Shown: positions 1 to 8,640, numbered from the stretch's first letter. The stretch: DNA of 64,000 nt from Hymenobacter sediminis (GCF_003231285.1 NZ_QKNS01000001.1:1178001-1242000); one strand, 5' to 3'. Numbers and translations: made by a program. Notes: a model not told the origin generated them from the sequence alone.

Positions 1-1176
1 GTACCGTAAATCCTGGCTTTGGCCGGTGGGGGCCACATAGCGGCGCAGCAGGTTGGTGCGGCTGGTATTGTCGCTGAGGTTGAAAAAGTAGCTGCCTTGC
101 ACATCGGTTTTGGTGCCCCAGGTGTCGGAGTAGTTCAGGCCCAGGGCGTGGGTTTTCGAGATGCCGCCCTGCTGGCTCACCAGAAAGTCTCCGGCGTTGC
201 CACCACCGCCTCCGCCGCCACCTTGTCCGCCACCGCCCACGCGGCCGCCGCCCTGGCCCCGCTGGCCCTGGCCACCACCGCCACCCTGGCGCGAGTTGCC
301 TACTACCCCCAGCAGGTCCTCGGTTCCGAAGTTCTGCTCGTTTACGTTGTTGCTCTGGGCCACAATAGAGAGGCGCTGCTTGCCCTTGAACTGGTTGATG
401 TTGCCGCTGATGCGGTACCGGTCGTCTTGGGGGCCATAGCCGGCCAGCACCCGCCCGAACGTGCCGTTGCGGAAGCTGGGCTTGGTTACGATGTTGATGG
501 TTTTCTGCTGGTTGCCATCATCGAAACCCGTAAACTGAGCCTGGTCCGAAGACCGGTCGTACACCTGAATCTTGTCGATGACCTCGGCCGGAATATTCTT
601 CAGCACAGCGTCGGGGTCGTTGCCAAAAAACTCTTTACCATCTACTAGCACCCGTTGTACCTGCTCGCCTTGGGCCTGCACACGCCCCGAGGTAGGGTCC
701 ACGGTCACGCCGGGCATTTTGGTGATAAGGTCCTGGGCGTTGGCGTCGGGGTTGGTTTTGTAGGAGCCAGCGTTAAACTGGGCCGTGTCGCCCTTCTGTA
801 CTGCTGCTGCGGCGCGGCCTACTACCTCCACACCCTTTAAAGCAATGCCCCCGCCGGCCTGCAACGAGAGCGTGCCAAGCGCCAGCGGCTCAGTGCCTAC
901 CTCCACCGTACGGCGCAGGTTTTGGTAGCCCAGAAACGAAACCGTCAGGATGTAGCGACCAGGAGTTACGCCAGGCACCGCGAAAGAGCCATCGGCCTCC
1001 ACGGCCGCGCCTCGGCGCACTGAGTCAGGTATCTGGGTGAGCAGCACATTGGCCCCAATCAGCGGCGATTGGTCTTTGCTATCAAGCACCCGTCCGCTAA
1101 CGGTGGAGGTCTGTGCCTGCGCCGCCTGCACAAGCACCGCTAGAAACAGCAAAAGGAATAGAAAACGTTTTTGCAT
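1..1176 (-). CDS. TonB-dependent receptor-like outer membrane protein, 3' end outside window
   Basis: The reading frame opens at ATG 1176 and runs off the window edge, giving 392 visible residues. It begins with a hydrophobic signal peptide ending in AQA, then a CarboxypepD_reg-like beta-sandwich (SGRVLDSKDQSPLIGANV, with GRYILTVSFLGYQ), then a plug-like region (DANAQDLITKMPGVTVDPTSG, LVDGKEFFGNDPDAVLKNIP). This order is typical of Bacteroidota TonB-dependent receptors of the outer-membrane beta-barrel type, which import or export substrates across the outer membrane using TonB energy. The start of the barrel is seen; the rest is missing. A long glycine/glutamine-rich tract lies near residues 296-332, which is unusual within such a protein. 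No SusD gene is visible, but the downstream side lies outside the window. The substrate cannot be told. Confidence 0.85.
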   Translation of the reverse strand, partial: MQKRFLFLLLFLAVLVQAAQAQTSTVSGRVLDSKDQSPLIGANVLLTQIPDSVRRGAAVEADGSFAVPGVTPGRYILTVSFLGYQNLRRTVEVGTEPLALGTLSLQAGGGIALKGVEVVGRAAAAVQKGDTAQFNAGSYKTNPDANAQDLITKMPGVTVDPTSGRVQAQGEQVQRVLVDGKEFFGNDPDAVLKNIPAEVIDKIQVYDRSSDQAQFTGFDDGNQQKTINIVTKPSFRNGTFGRVLAGYGPQDDRYRISGNINQFKGKQRLSIVAQSNNVNEQNFGTEDLLGVVGNSRQGGGGGQGQRGQGGGRVGGGGQGGGGGGGGNAGDFLVSQQGGISKTHALGLNYSDTWGTKTDVQGSYFFNLSDNTSRTNLLRRYVAPTGQSQDLRY

Positions 1177-1349
1177 CAGTAGGGGGAGCATAAGTCACTA
1201 GCCCGCATAGACGCAAATTCCTCGTAATCGTTTAACCAGTTGGAAGGCGGCAGATATAGATTCTGGCTAATTGTAAGGCTGAGCCTTGAAAACCAATTAT
1301 TTATTTTCTAAAGGAATTCGATTTCTAACCTGCTAAGCCCCGCCGGGAG

Positions 1350-1994
1350 CTATTTTTTGCGCACCACTAGCAGCCCGTCGCGCAGGGGTAGCAATACGTT
1401 TTCTACCCGTTCATCAGCTTGTACTTTGTCGTTAAATGCCCGAACGGCCTGGGTGTCTTTATCCGATGGCTTCACCACATAGGAGTCCAGCACTTGCCCA
1501 CTGCGCAGCACGTTATCAATCAGCACGAAACCGCCGGGGCGCACCTGCGGCAGTACCAGCTCGTAGTAGGTGTCGTTGTTGATTTTATCGGCATCAATGA
1601 ACACTAGGTCCCAGGTTTCGGGTAGGGTAGGAATAATACGGCGGGCATCACCAATATGCAGCTGAATCTGCTGCTCCTGGCCCGCCTCCCGTACGTAGCG
1701 CCGAATGCGGTCCTCCAGTTCCGGGTTCTGCTCAATGGTATGCAGCACCCCATCGGGCGCTAGCCCCTCCGCCAGACACAGGGCCGAATAGCCCGTGAAT
1801 GTGCCCAGCTCCAATACGCGCCAGGGCCGCACCATATGGCTCAGCATGCTCAGCAGCCGCCCCTGCGCGTGCCCCGAAATCATGCGGGCGTACAGCAGTT
1901 GCACATGAGTTTCGCGGTTGAGGCGGGCAAGCAAGGGGCTTTCGGGCGTAGTGTGGCGGTCAGCGTAGAGCTGGGTTTCGTCGGCGGAGTACAT
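1350..1994 (-). CDS. class I SAM-dependent O-methyltransferase
   Basis: A 214-residue protein of the caffeoyl-CoA/catechol O-methyltransferase type (Methyltransf_3). Motif I is seen as VLELGTFTGYSALCLAEGL, followed by an acidic residue binding the SAM ribose (HTIEQNPE), then DLVFIDADK and the metal-binding style stretch GGFVLIDNVLRSG. These enzymes transfer a methyl group to a hydroxyl with the help of a divalent cation; the substrate in bacteria is usually unknown. An upstream in-frame ATG exists at 2072, but a TAnnTTTG promoter box at 1999-2006 lies inside that extension, so ATG 1994 (MYSADETQLYADRHT) is preferred. The gene stands alone between the receptor and the SRA gene. Confidence 0.88.
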   Translation of the reverse strand: MYSADETQLYADRHTTPESPLLARLNRETHVQLLYARMISGHAQGRLLSMLSHMVRPWRVLELGTFTGYSALCLAEGLAPDGVLHTIEQNPELEDRIRRYVREAGQEQQIQLHIGDARRIIPTLPETWDLVFIDADKINNDTYYELVLPQVRPGGFVLIDNVLRSGQVLDSYVVKPSDKDTQAVRAFNDKVQADERVENVLLPLRDGLLVVRKK

Positions 1995-1998
1995 GGGG

Positions 1999-2006
1999 CA
2001 AAGATA
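1999..2006 (-). promoter_or_regulatory. Bacteroidota -7 box (TATCTTTG) of the O-methyltransferase gene
   Basis: Reading on the minus strand the box is TATCTTTG and only four bases separate it from ATG 1994. With a start site some seven bases downstream, transcription would begin at or beside the start codon, so the mRNA is probably leaderless or nearly so. This also excludes the upstream ATG at 2072. Confidence 0.6.
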
Positions 2007-2093
2007 ACCCAGCCGTGCCGGGTTCAGTAGCAAATAGGGGGTAGGCGGGGTAGGTTGCCCCCAGTTCTGCATTTTTCTCTACCCAATGAACCG

Positions 2094-2537
2094 TTATGAT
2101 TCAGACAGTGGCACCAGGAAAAACTTCCAGACCAGAAAGCCCGACTTGCCTTTCTCGTACAAGGCGTTAGTTACTTTGAACAGGCCCTCATAGCGGTAGC
2201 CGCTGCCGGTTTCCGTCGGTACCTTCCGGAATACGCGCACGGGCTGGCCGGTTTCCAGACTGCGGCGCAACATCAGGTTCCGGCCGGTCATTTCTTGGTT
2301 GGTGACTTGCTTGCCGGTGCGCGGGTCACGGCCGCCACTGCCCGAGTAGATGATGTCATCTTCCCGGAAATCGTCATCCTCATACTGATCAGCCAGAATA
2401 ATGGAATCGGCCCCATCTGCCTCACTGCCGCTCACGCCGGCCCGGGTAGGCCGGTGCAGCCCTGCCCGGCTCAGTGCCAGCCGGTTCTCCAGCACATCGC
2501 CGGGGCGGTAGTAGCTTATGTGTCCGAAGGTGGGCAA
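2094..2537 (-). CDS. stand-alone SRA/YDG domain protein
   Basis: The 147-residue product is almost entirely one SAD/SRA (YDG) domain: TFGHISYYRPGDVLENR, LSRAGLHRPTRAGVSG, GADSIILADQYEDDDF, DDIIYSGSGGRDPRTGKQV, and RNLMLRRSLETGQPVRVFR. SRA domains bind DNA with modified cytosine and flip the base. In bacteria they often sit in front of an HNH nuclease domain, but none is present here or next door. The open frame extends upstream to 2657; TTG at 2537 (product MPTFGHI) is chosen because SRA domains normally start at once with FGH and the longer N-terminus looks like non-coding sequence. Function is probably binding of modified DNA, perhaps as part of defence or of a split nuclease; the partner is unknown. 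Confidence 0.82.
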   Translation of the reverse strand: MPTFGHISYYRPGDVLENRLALSRAGLHRPTRAGVSGSEADGADSIILADQYEDDDFREDDIIYSGSGGRDPRTGKQVTNQEMTGRNLMLRRSLETGQPVRVFRKVPTETGSGYRYEGLFKVTNALYEKGKSGFLVWKFFLVPLSES

Positions 2538-2633
2538 GTGGTGAGTAAGTAGTTGAGCGAATGAGTGAAATGGCTTAGCAAGCGACGCAGCAATATTAGT
2601 CTCCCTTGCCACTTTCCTACCCCCACGAAACGC

Positions 2634-2673
2634 GACAAACCCTTGACGGTTGTGCAATCGTCAAGGGTTTGTC
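2634..2673. terminator. perfect 15-bp hairpin between M16 and SRA genes
   Basis: The arms GACAAACCCTTGACG (2634-2648) and its exact complement (2659-2673) flank a ten-base loop. It lies just downstream of the M16 peptidase stop on the minus strand and upstream of the SRA gene, so a terminator or processing hairpin is likely, although no U-tract follows on either strand. Confidence 0.6.
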
Positions 2674-2744
2674 ATTGTATCAAGCGTGTCACAGAGGAAG
2701 AAGGATGGCGCCAACTGTACTTCGCCATGCACTTAATCAACCAC

Positions 2745-3977
2745 CTACTCCGGCACGTATTGCAGTACGCTTAGGTTGTCTTCGGTCAGAATGTCGTTGG
2801 CGAGTTCCAGCAGCTGCGACGACGTGATGCGGCGCACCTGGTCGAAAATTTCATTGATGCTTTCCACCCGGCCCAGATCAAGGGTGCTTTTGCCCAGCAA
2901 CTGCATAAGGCCACCATTGCTTTCCTCGGCCATGGCCAGCTGGCCCATGAGCTGCTCCTTGGAGGTGTGCAGCTGGGAGGTGCCCAGGGCTTGCTCCCGC
3001 AGGCGCTTCAGCTCCTTCTGTACCAAGGAAATTGTGCGGTTCACCTGCTTCTTCTCAGTACCGAAATAGATACCGAACAGCCCGGTATCAGTGTAGGGCG
3101 AGTAGGTAGCATCGATGGTGTACACGAGGCCATATTTCTCGCGCACAGCCAGATTGAGGCGGGAGTTCATGCCGGGGCCACCCAGCAGGTTGCTCAGCAG
3201 GAAAAATGGAATCCGTCGCTCGTCGTGCAGGGCGTAGGCGGGGCCACCAATCAGGCAGTGAGCCTGAGTAATGGGCTTGCGCTCCAGCCGCTCCAGGCGC
3301 TGGTAGCCCGAGAAAGGGGTGCGCGGCCGGGCGCCCAACTGCGCTGGTAGCGGCGCCAGAAACTTGTCGGCCAAGCGCTTCACTTCCTTAAACGGTAGGT
3401 TGCTGACGGAGCTGAACACCAGCCGGTCGGTGCGCACGTTGTCTTTGAGGAACTGCCGGAAATCGGCCTGCTGAAATCCCGCTACGCTTTCCCGAGTGCC
3501 CAAAATGTTGTGGCCTAGTGGGTGACGAGCAAACACCACGTCATCGAAGTCATCAATGATGGCATCCTCGGGCGCGTCGTGGTACATCGACATTTCCTCC
3601 AGAATCACCCCGCGCTCCTTTTCAATCTCCTTTTCCGGAAACACTGAGTGGAACGTCAGGTCGGTCAGCAGCTCGAACGCCCGCTCGAAGTGAGTGCTCA
3701 GCAAAGAGGCATAGAAGCAGATTTTCTCCTTGGTGGTATAAGCATTCAGCTCGCCGCCTACCGTTTCAAGGCGGTTAAGAATATGAAAGCTCTTGCGCTT
3801 TTCGGTGCCTTTGAAAGCCATGTGCTCCCAAAAGTGCGCCAGGCCCAGCTGGTGGAGCTTTTCATCGCGCGAACCAATGTCCAGCAGGAAGCCGCAGTGG
3901 GCAATTTTGGTATGCGGAACTTGTTTATGCAGAACCCGGATGCCATTCGGCAACTCGTACAGGTCGTAATCAGACAT
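2745..3977 (-). CDS. M16 family zinc metallopeptidase
   Basis: A 410-residue insulinase/pitrilysin-type peptidase, the normal size for single-chain M16B proteins. The inverted zinc motif HxxEH is seen as HFWEHMAF near residue 48-52, and the distal glutamate ligand fits EIEKERGVILEEMSM about 75 residues later. The C-terminal half carries the inactive M16_C-like domain (GGPGMNSRLNLAVREKYGLVY). There is no signal peptide, so a cytoplasmic location is likely; such enzymes cleave small peptides or remove targeting or signal segments. The frame opens at ATG 3977 (MSDYDLYELPNGIRVLHK). A promoter box lies at 4058-4065, so the gene is probably transcribed alone with a leader of about 75 bases that begins with a hairpin. 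Confidence 0.93.
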   Translation of the reverse strand: MSDYDLYELPNGIRVLHKQVPHTKIAHCGFLLDIGSRDEKLHQLGLAHFWEHMAFKGTEKRKSFHILNRLETVGGELNAYTTKEKICFYASLLSTHFERAFELLTDLTFHSVFPEKEIEKERGVILEEMSMYHDAPEDAIIDDFDDVVFARHPLGHNILGTRESVAGFQQADFRQFLKDNVRTDRLVFSSVSNLPFKEVKRLADKFLAPLPAQLGARPRTPFSGYQRLERLERKPITQAHCLIGGPAYALHDERRIPFFLLSNLLGGPGMNSRLNLAVREKYGLVYTIDATYSPYTDTGLFGIYFGTEKKQVNRTISLVQKELKRLREQALGTSQLHTSKEQLMGQLAMAEESNGGLMQLLGKSTLDLGRVESINEIFDQVRRITSSQLLELANDILTEDNLSVLQYVPE

Positions 3978-4032
3978 TTTATGGGGTCTTGGGTAGGTTC
4001 GGAGCTGGAATATAGCAGTCCCGGCCCTGTAT

Positions 4033-4056
4033 AACCACGCAGCTATGCGCGTGGTT
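4033..4056 (-). promoter_or_regulatory. 5'-leader hairpin of M16 gene
   Basis: AACCACGC at 4033-4040 is the exact complement of 4049-4056, with an eight-base loop. Since the -7 box is at 4058-4065, transcription would start at about 4051, inside or at the edge of this palindrome. It may protect the 5' end or be an operator overlapping the start site. Confidence 0.4.
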
Positions 4057-4057
4057 G

Positions 4058-4065
4058 CAAAGGTA
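4058..4065 (-). promoter_or_regulatory. -7 box TACCTTTG of the M16 gene
   Basis: TACCTTTG on the minus strand, 81 bases upstream of ATG 3977. It matches the Bacteroidota consensus TAnnTTTG exactly. No clear -33 TTG element was identified. Confidence 0.5.
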
Positions 4066-4191
4066 CGAGAAGGGTAGGGTATGCGGGCAATATGGAATGA
4101 GGTGCAATGCCACGCCTAACCAAGCAAAGTAGCTTGTCAGCTGGCGTAAACACTTACCCCGATGCCTTTTTCAACCCCTAAACTTCTATTC

Positions 4192-5229
4192 TTATACCCT
4201 GAAGGCCTCCGCCTCCGCAAGAGCCGCCAGCAGTTGCTGAGTCCGGATGCCGTGGGCGCAGCGGAAATGGCCGAGTGGGCACTTGCGGTAGCCGTGCAGG
4301 CCGCAGGGCTGGCACTCCAACTCTTCTTCAATCTGCACTACCCGCGAAAACGGACTTAACGGCCCAAACCCGAAATAGGGCACTGTGGAGCAATACACAG
4401 CACATACCGGCGCGCCCACGGCCGAGCACAAGTGCATGGGTGCTGAATCGTTGACGTAATTAAGGGCAGCTCCCCGCATTAAGGCCGCTGAGGCCAGCAA
4501 CGATAGTTTACCGGCCAGGTTTATCACATTGGGGCGGGTAGTAGCCACCCTGATTCGCTCACAGCCTTCGACGTCGGGTGGGCCGCCGAGCAGGTACACG
4601 GTGTACTGAGGGGGTAGGGCGGCCAGCAGCTTCAGCCATTGCTCCTCCGGAAACTGCTTGGTAAACCACACCGAGGTAGGCGCGATGCAGATGTAAGGGT
4701 TGCCGCCGGCCAGGGCCGCTGCTTCGGCCGCAGCGGCTTCATCAGTGGGGGTAGGATAGAGGCGGGGCGGAGTGAGTGGGCCGGAGTAGGCAGGATCCAG
4801 TAGGTGCAGGTTCCGGGATACCTCGTGCACACCCGAGCCAATAACGTGCGGGATGGCCTGCGTGAAGCGCACCGCAAAGGGGTTTTTATCGAAACCAATG
4901 CGCTCCGGCGCGCCCGAAAAAGCCGTCAGGAAGCCTGTGCTGGCAAAGCGCTGCAGCGTAACCACGCGGCCATAGTCAAAGCGACGTATTTGCTGCAGCA
5001 GCTTCCAGAGCCCGCGGTATTTATCCTTTTTCTTGTCCCAGATGAGCACTTGCCGCACATGCGGATGACTTTTCAGCAACCCTTCGTTGCCTTTGCGCAC
5101 CAGAAAATCGACGGGTGTACCGGGCTCCGTGTGGTGCAAATGCTCCAGTAGCGCCGTGGCCAGAATAACATCGCCGATAAAGGCAGTTTGGATAAGCAGG
5201 ACGGCAGGACGGTTGGCTGGCTCAGGCAT
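4192..5229 (-). CDS. glycosyltransferase family 9 (heptosyltransferase-like)
   Basis: A 346-residue GT9 protein related to LPS heptosyltransferases (WaaC/WaaF). It begins VLLIQTAFIGDVILATALLEHL, the typical N-terminal Rossmann motif, and carries ICIAPTSVWFTKQFPEEQW and the donor-site region YVNDSAPMHLCSAVGAPVCA. The C-terminus has a cysteine cluster CQPCGLHGYRKCPLGHFRC, shared almost exactly with the GT9 protein at 14149-15213. The role is probably transfer of a sugar to lipid A core or another envelope glycan. An upstream in-frame start exists at 5277, but the -7 box at 5247-5254 falls inside that extension, so ATG 5229 (MPEPANRPAVLL) is preferred. Confidence 0.9.
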   Translation of the reverse strand: MPEPANRPAVLLIQTAFIGDVILATALLEHLHHTEPGTPVDFLVRKGNEGLLKSHPHVRQVLIWDKKKDKYRGLWKLLQQIRRFDYGRVVTLQRFASTGFLTAFSGAPERIGFDKNPFAVRFTQAIPHVIGSGVHEVSRNLHLLDPAYSGPLTPPRLYPTPTDEAAAAEAAALAGGNPYICIAPTSVWFTKQFPEEQWLKLLAALPPQYTVYLLGGPPDVEGCERIRVATTRPNVINLAGKLSLLASAALMRGAALNYVNDSAPMHLCSAVGAPVCAVYCSTVPYFGFGPLSPFSRVVQIEEELECQPCGLHGYRKCPLGHFRCAHGIRTQQLLAALAEAEAFRV

Positions 5230-5246
5230 AGTGCAATAGCAGGCCA

Positions 5247-5254
5247 CAAAGATA
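5247..5254 (-). promoter_or_regulatory. -7 box TATCTTTG of GT9 gene
   Basis: TATCTTTG on the minus strand, 17 bases before ATG 5229. It implies a leader of about ten bases and fixes the start codon choice. Confidence 0.55.
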
Positions 5255-5510
5255 CCGCTCCGCCGCAGGTTCGCCACCTTTTTGTCTTATTACTCGGCGG
5301 AAGCCGCTGGTTTCTCTTTCAACTAAGCGCAAAACAACGCCTGCGCCTGAAGCATGCGGCGGCAACAGCCTTTTGCCAGGTTAGGTGGTTCTTTAGGGGG
5401 TAGCAACCTCTTTAAGACAGCCAAAGCCGCCGGCTTCTGCCTAACTTGCCCCGGCCGCTCCGCCGGCTCCTCCTGATTTCCGTTTGTGCCACTTTACCCG
5501 CTTCCCGCTC

Positions 5511-6800
5511 ATGCGCTACGGCTCTATTTCGCCCGATCTGTTTATTGAAAATCGCCGCCGCTTTACGCAGCAACTGCCGCCCGCTTCCCTGGCCATTTTC
5601 CACTCCAACGACATCATGCCGACTAACGCGGACGGCACGATGCCCTTCCGCCAGAACAACGATCTGTTTTACCTTTCCGGTGTCGATCAGGAAGAAAGCA
5701 TCCTGGTGATTTTTCCGGATGCAACCCTGCCCCAATACCGCGAAATCCTGTTTCTGAAAGAAACCTCGGAGCATATTCTGGTGTGGGAAGGCTACAAGCT
5801 GACTAAGGAGCAGGCCCGTGAGCAAACCGGCGTGCGCACCATCATGTGGCTCGATTCGTTTAAAACAGTGCTGCCGGCCCTCATGAATGAGGCCGAAAAT
5901 GTGTTTTTGAACACCAATGAGCACATTCGCTCCGTGGTGGAGGTAGAAACCCGCGACGCCCGCTTCATCAAGTGGATTCGGGAGGCCTACCCCCTGCACA
6001 CCTACCGCCGGGCTGCACCCATCCTGCATCACCTACGCGCCATCAAGAGCGATGAGGAAATTCGGCTGATGCGCCGCGCTGCTGACATCACTGACCAGGC
6101 CTTCCGCCGCCTGCTGGGCTTTGTGCGCCCCGGCGTGATGGAGTATGAAATTGAAGCCGAAATCTTCCATGAGTTTCTGCGCAACGGCTCCCGCGGCCCG
6201 GCCTATGGTAGCATTATTGCTTCTGGAGCCAACGCCTGCATTCTGCACTACGTCTCGAACGACCGGGAGTGCCAGGATGGCGACGTGCTGCTGCTGGACT
6301 TCGGGGCCGAGTACGCCAATTACGCCGCCGACCTTTCGCGCTCCATCCCCGTGAACGGCAAATTCACGAAACGCCAGCGCGACGTGTACGAGGCGGTGCT
6401 ACGCGTGATGAAGTTTGCTACCTCCCAACTGGTGGTCGGTAATAACATTGAAGAGTACCACGCCGCCGTGGGCCGCACTATGGAGCAGGAGTTGATTAAG
6501 CTGGACCTGCTGAACGCGCAGGATGTGAAAAACCAGGACCCAGCTGCGCCGCTCTACAAGAAGTACTTTATGCACGGTACCTCCCACTACCTTGGCCTCG
6601 ATGTGCACGATGTAGGGGCTAAGTATCGCACCTTTGAGGCGGGCATGGTTTACACCTGCGAGCCGGGTATTTACATCCGGGAGGAAGGCCTCGGTATCCG
6701 GCTGGAAAATGATATTCTCATTACAAAAACCGGCAACGAGGATTTAATGAAGAATATCCCACTGGAGGCCGCCGATATTGAGCGTCTGATGCAACGCTAG
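5511..6800 (+). CDS. aminopeptidase P family (Xaa-Pro aminopeptidase)
   Basis: A 429-residue M24B peptidase with the usual N-terminal AMP_N domain (RYGSISPDLFIENRRRF, FRQNNDLFYLSGVDQEES) and C-terminal pita-bread domain. Metal ligands are visible: the first two aspartates in LLDFGAEYANYAADLSRS, the histidine region HGTSHYLGLDVHDVG, EPGIYI and the last glutamate in LGIRLENDILIT. It removes N-terminal residues before proline from peptides, in the cytoplasm. An in-frame GTG upstream at 5484 is possible, but ATG 5511 fits the family start. The gene is divergent from the GT9 gene and ends with a strong terminator at 6841-6877. Confidence 0.93.
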   Translation: MRYGSISPDLFIENRRRFTQQLPPASLAIFHSNDIMPTNADGTMPFRQNNDLFYLSGVDQEESILVIFPDATLPQYREILFLKETSEHILVWEGYKLTKEQAREQTGVRTIMWLDSFKTVLPALMNEAENVFLNTNEHIRSVVEVETRDARFIKWIREAYPLHTYRRAAPILHHLRAIKSDEEIRLMRRAADITDQAFRRLLGFVRPGVMEYEIEAEIFHEFLRNGSRGPAYGSIIASGANACILHYVSNDRECQDGDVLLLDFGAEYANYAADLSRSIPVNGKFTKRQRDVYEAVLRVMKFATSQLVVGNNIEEYHAAVGRTMEQELIKLDLLNAQDVKNQDPAAPLYKKYFMHGTSHYLGLDVHDVGAKYRTFEAGMVYTCEPGIYIREEGLGIRLENDILITKTGNEDLMKNIPLEAADIERLMQR

Positions 6801-6840
6801 CGGCTGACTTCAGCGCCGATAAGTACAGTTTTTCTTCTAA

Positions 6841-6877
6841 AAGAAGGTGCTTCGAATAAGAAGCACCTTCTTTTTTT
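6841..6877 (+). terminator. rho-independent terminator of the aminopeptidase P gene
   Basis: AAGAAGGTGCTTC at 6841-6853 pairs perfectly with 6860-6872 across a six-base loop and runs straight into a T-tract. Confidence 0.85.
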
Positions 6878-7139
6878 ACATTTTATTTTATTGACCTTAT
6901 CTCAGAAAAAATTTTCCTGTTGCAATACAAGTACAATACTTGCGAATATTGGTTGAGCTGAATATAAATAACTGAATATGTTGTGGTTGAGCTGAGAAAA
7001 ATGCCATATAAAATGGGTTTTTACTAGTCTTGGGGCAACTTTATTGGGATAGGGTAGGTATAGGCGGATAGTCCGGATTCATCCTGCTCGGACGGTGGCG
7101 GCTTCCGCCTGTGCAATTCTTCCACCTAATTTCGCACCC
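6878..7139. other. AT-rich intergenic region upstream of the OmpA gene
   Basis: With the terminator this makes a 339-base stretch without a gene. It is markedly AT-rich compared with the flanks. A direct repeat GGTTGAGCTGA occurs at 6951-6961 and 6985-6995. It probably holds the promoter of the abundant OmpA-type protein, but no exact TAnnTTTG box was found. Confidence 0.4.
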
Positions 7140-8621
7140 ATGAGACATCTTTTAGCAACATCAACAGCCTTGGGTCTGTCGCTTCTGGCAGCAGCCCCGC
7201 GGGCCCAGGCCCAGACCGCCGACCGGCGGACAGCCATTGGCATCAATGTTAGTGCCATGCAGTACAAAGGCAACTTCGGTTCCGACTACTGGAAGTGGGG
7301 CGAAAACAAGTATGCTCCCGGCATTACCATCAGCCGTTACTTGTCTCCTGGCCTCGATCTGCAATTGAGCGGTAATTATGTGGAGTTCAAGAAAAATGCT
7401 CCGAACGCCGCGCCGTACTTTGGCAGCAACTTCGCTACCAACGTAGTGAACGTGAACCTGGGTCTGAAGCTGAAGCTGAACAATGGTTGGGCGTTGAAAG
7501 AGGATGCTTTCATCCAGCCCTATCTGCTGGCCGCTCCCGGCCTGACGTACACCAGCCGCGAAGGCACTGTGTTCCGCAACAACCAAACTATCAATACTGA
7601 CCAGGATAAGAGCTACTTCGACCTATTTGGGGCCGCTGGTATCAACTTCCGGTTGGGTGAGGCTGTTGGCCTGTTCATTCAGACCGGGCAGCACATTCCG
7701 CTGAACGCCAACATCGATGGCGACCCCGCCCGCGACGATAACAAGTGGGACGACAAATTCCTGCAGCACACTGTGGGCCTGAACATTGCCCTTGGTAAAG
7801 CCAAAGACACCGACGGTGACGGTGTTTCTGACCGCAAAGACAAATGCCCCGACACACCCGCTGGCGTAGCAGTTGATGAAAACGGCTGCCCCCTCGACGG
7901 CGACAAGGATGGCGTTCCAGATTACCAGGATCAGTGCCCGACCGAAGCTGGCACCGCTGCTATGCAAGGCTGCCCCGACCGTGACAACGACGGCGTGGCT
8001 GACAAAGACGACCAGTGCCCCGACCAGGCTGGCCTGCCCGCTCTGCGCGGCTGCCCTGATGCTGACGGTGACGGTGTAGCTGACCAGAATGATAAGTGCC
8101 CCGGCACGCCGGCTGGTACCCAAGTAGATGCTAACGGCTGCCCGCTGGTGGTTGACGCCGACGGCGACGGTGTTCCAGACAGCGCTGATAAGTGCCCCGA
8201 TACTCCGAAAGGTGCCCGCGTAGATGCCAATGGCTGCCCCATGGAAATCGATCCGGGCGTGCGCAAACTGGAGCAACCAGTTCGTTTCGAAACCAACAGC
8301 ACCGTAATTAAGCGCACCTCCTACGGCACGCTTGACAAAATGGTGAAAGCCCTCAAAGACCACCCCGAGTACAGCCTCCGTGTTATCGGCCACGCTGACT
8401 CGCGCGGTACCGATGAGTACAACCAAGGCCTGTCGGAGCGTCGTGCTGGCTCGGTGAAGCGCTACTTCACTGGCAAGCAAGTTGACCCAGCTCGCATCGT
8501 GACGGAAGGTCGTGGTGAATCGGAGCCTGCTGCTCCGAACACCTCGTCGAAAAACATGTCGCAGAACCGTCGGGTAGAGTTTAAGTTCGAATTCTTCATC
8601 CCGAATGCTCCCCAGCCCTAA
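7140..8621 (+). CDS. OmpA family outer membrane protein with thrombospondin type 3 repeats
   Basis: A 493-residue protein in four parts: signal peptide (MRHLLATSTALGLSLLAAAP, cleaved after AQA), an N-terminal outer-membrane beta-barrel of about 200 residues, a calcium-binding TSP3 stretch of about five repeats (DTDGDGVSDRKDKCPDTPAG and similar, roughly residues 220-375), and a C-terminal OmpA peptidoglycan-binding domain (VIGHADSRGTDEYNQGLSERR). It anchors the outer membrane to the cell wall. The ORF opens earlier at 7095, but ATG 7140 starts a perfect signal peptide. Codon use looks highly biased toward C-ending codons, consistent with strong expression. Confidence 0.93.
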   Translation: MRHLLATSTALGLSLLAAAPRAQAQTADRRTAIGINVSAMQYKGNFGSDYWKWGENKYAPGITISRYLSPGLDLQLSGNYVEFKKNAPNAAPYFGSNFATNVVNVNLGLKLKLNNGWALKEDAFIQPYLLAAPGLTYTSREGTVFRNNQTINTDQDKSYFDLFGAAGINFRLGEAVGLFIQTGQHIPLNANIDGDPARDDNKWDDKFLQHTVGLNIALGKAKDTDGDGVSDRKDKCPDTPAGVAVDENGCPLDGDKDGVPDYQDQCPTEAGTAAMQGCPDRDNDGVADKDDQCPDQAGLPALRGCPDADGDGVADQNDKCPGTPAGTQVDANGCPLVVDADGDGVPDSADKCPDTPKGARVDANGCPMEIDPGVRKLEQPVRFETNSTVIKRTSYGTLDKMVKALKDHPEYSLRVIGHADSRGTDEYNQGLSERRAGSVKRYFTGKQVDPARIVTEGRGESEPAAPNTSSKNMSQNRRVEFKFEFFIPNAPQP

Positions 8622-8640
8622 TCCGGCGGAGTAACCCTTG

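Noticed and set aside
19..648. Plus-strand open frame rich in Ala/Gly and Val at the window start
   Set aside because: It is antisense to the TonB-dependent receptor whose minus-strand reading shows signal peptide, CarboxypepD_reg and plug motifs; the plus frame has no recognisable pattern.
7800..8260. Periodic DNA across the TSP3 repeats, possibly a tandem repeat or CRISPR-like array
   Set aside because: The periodicity follows protein repeats of the DxDGDGVxDxxDxCP type with varying spacing and codons; there are no identical direct repeats with unique spacers.
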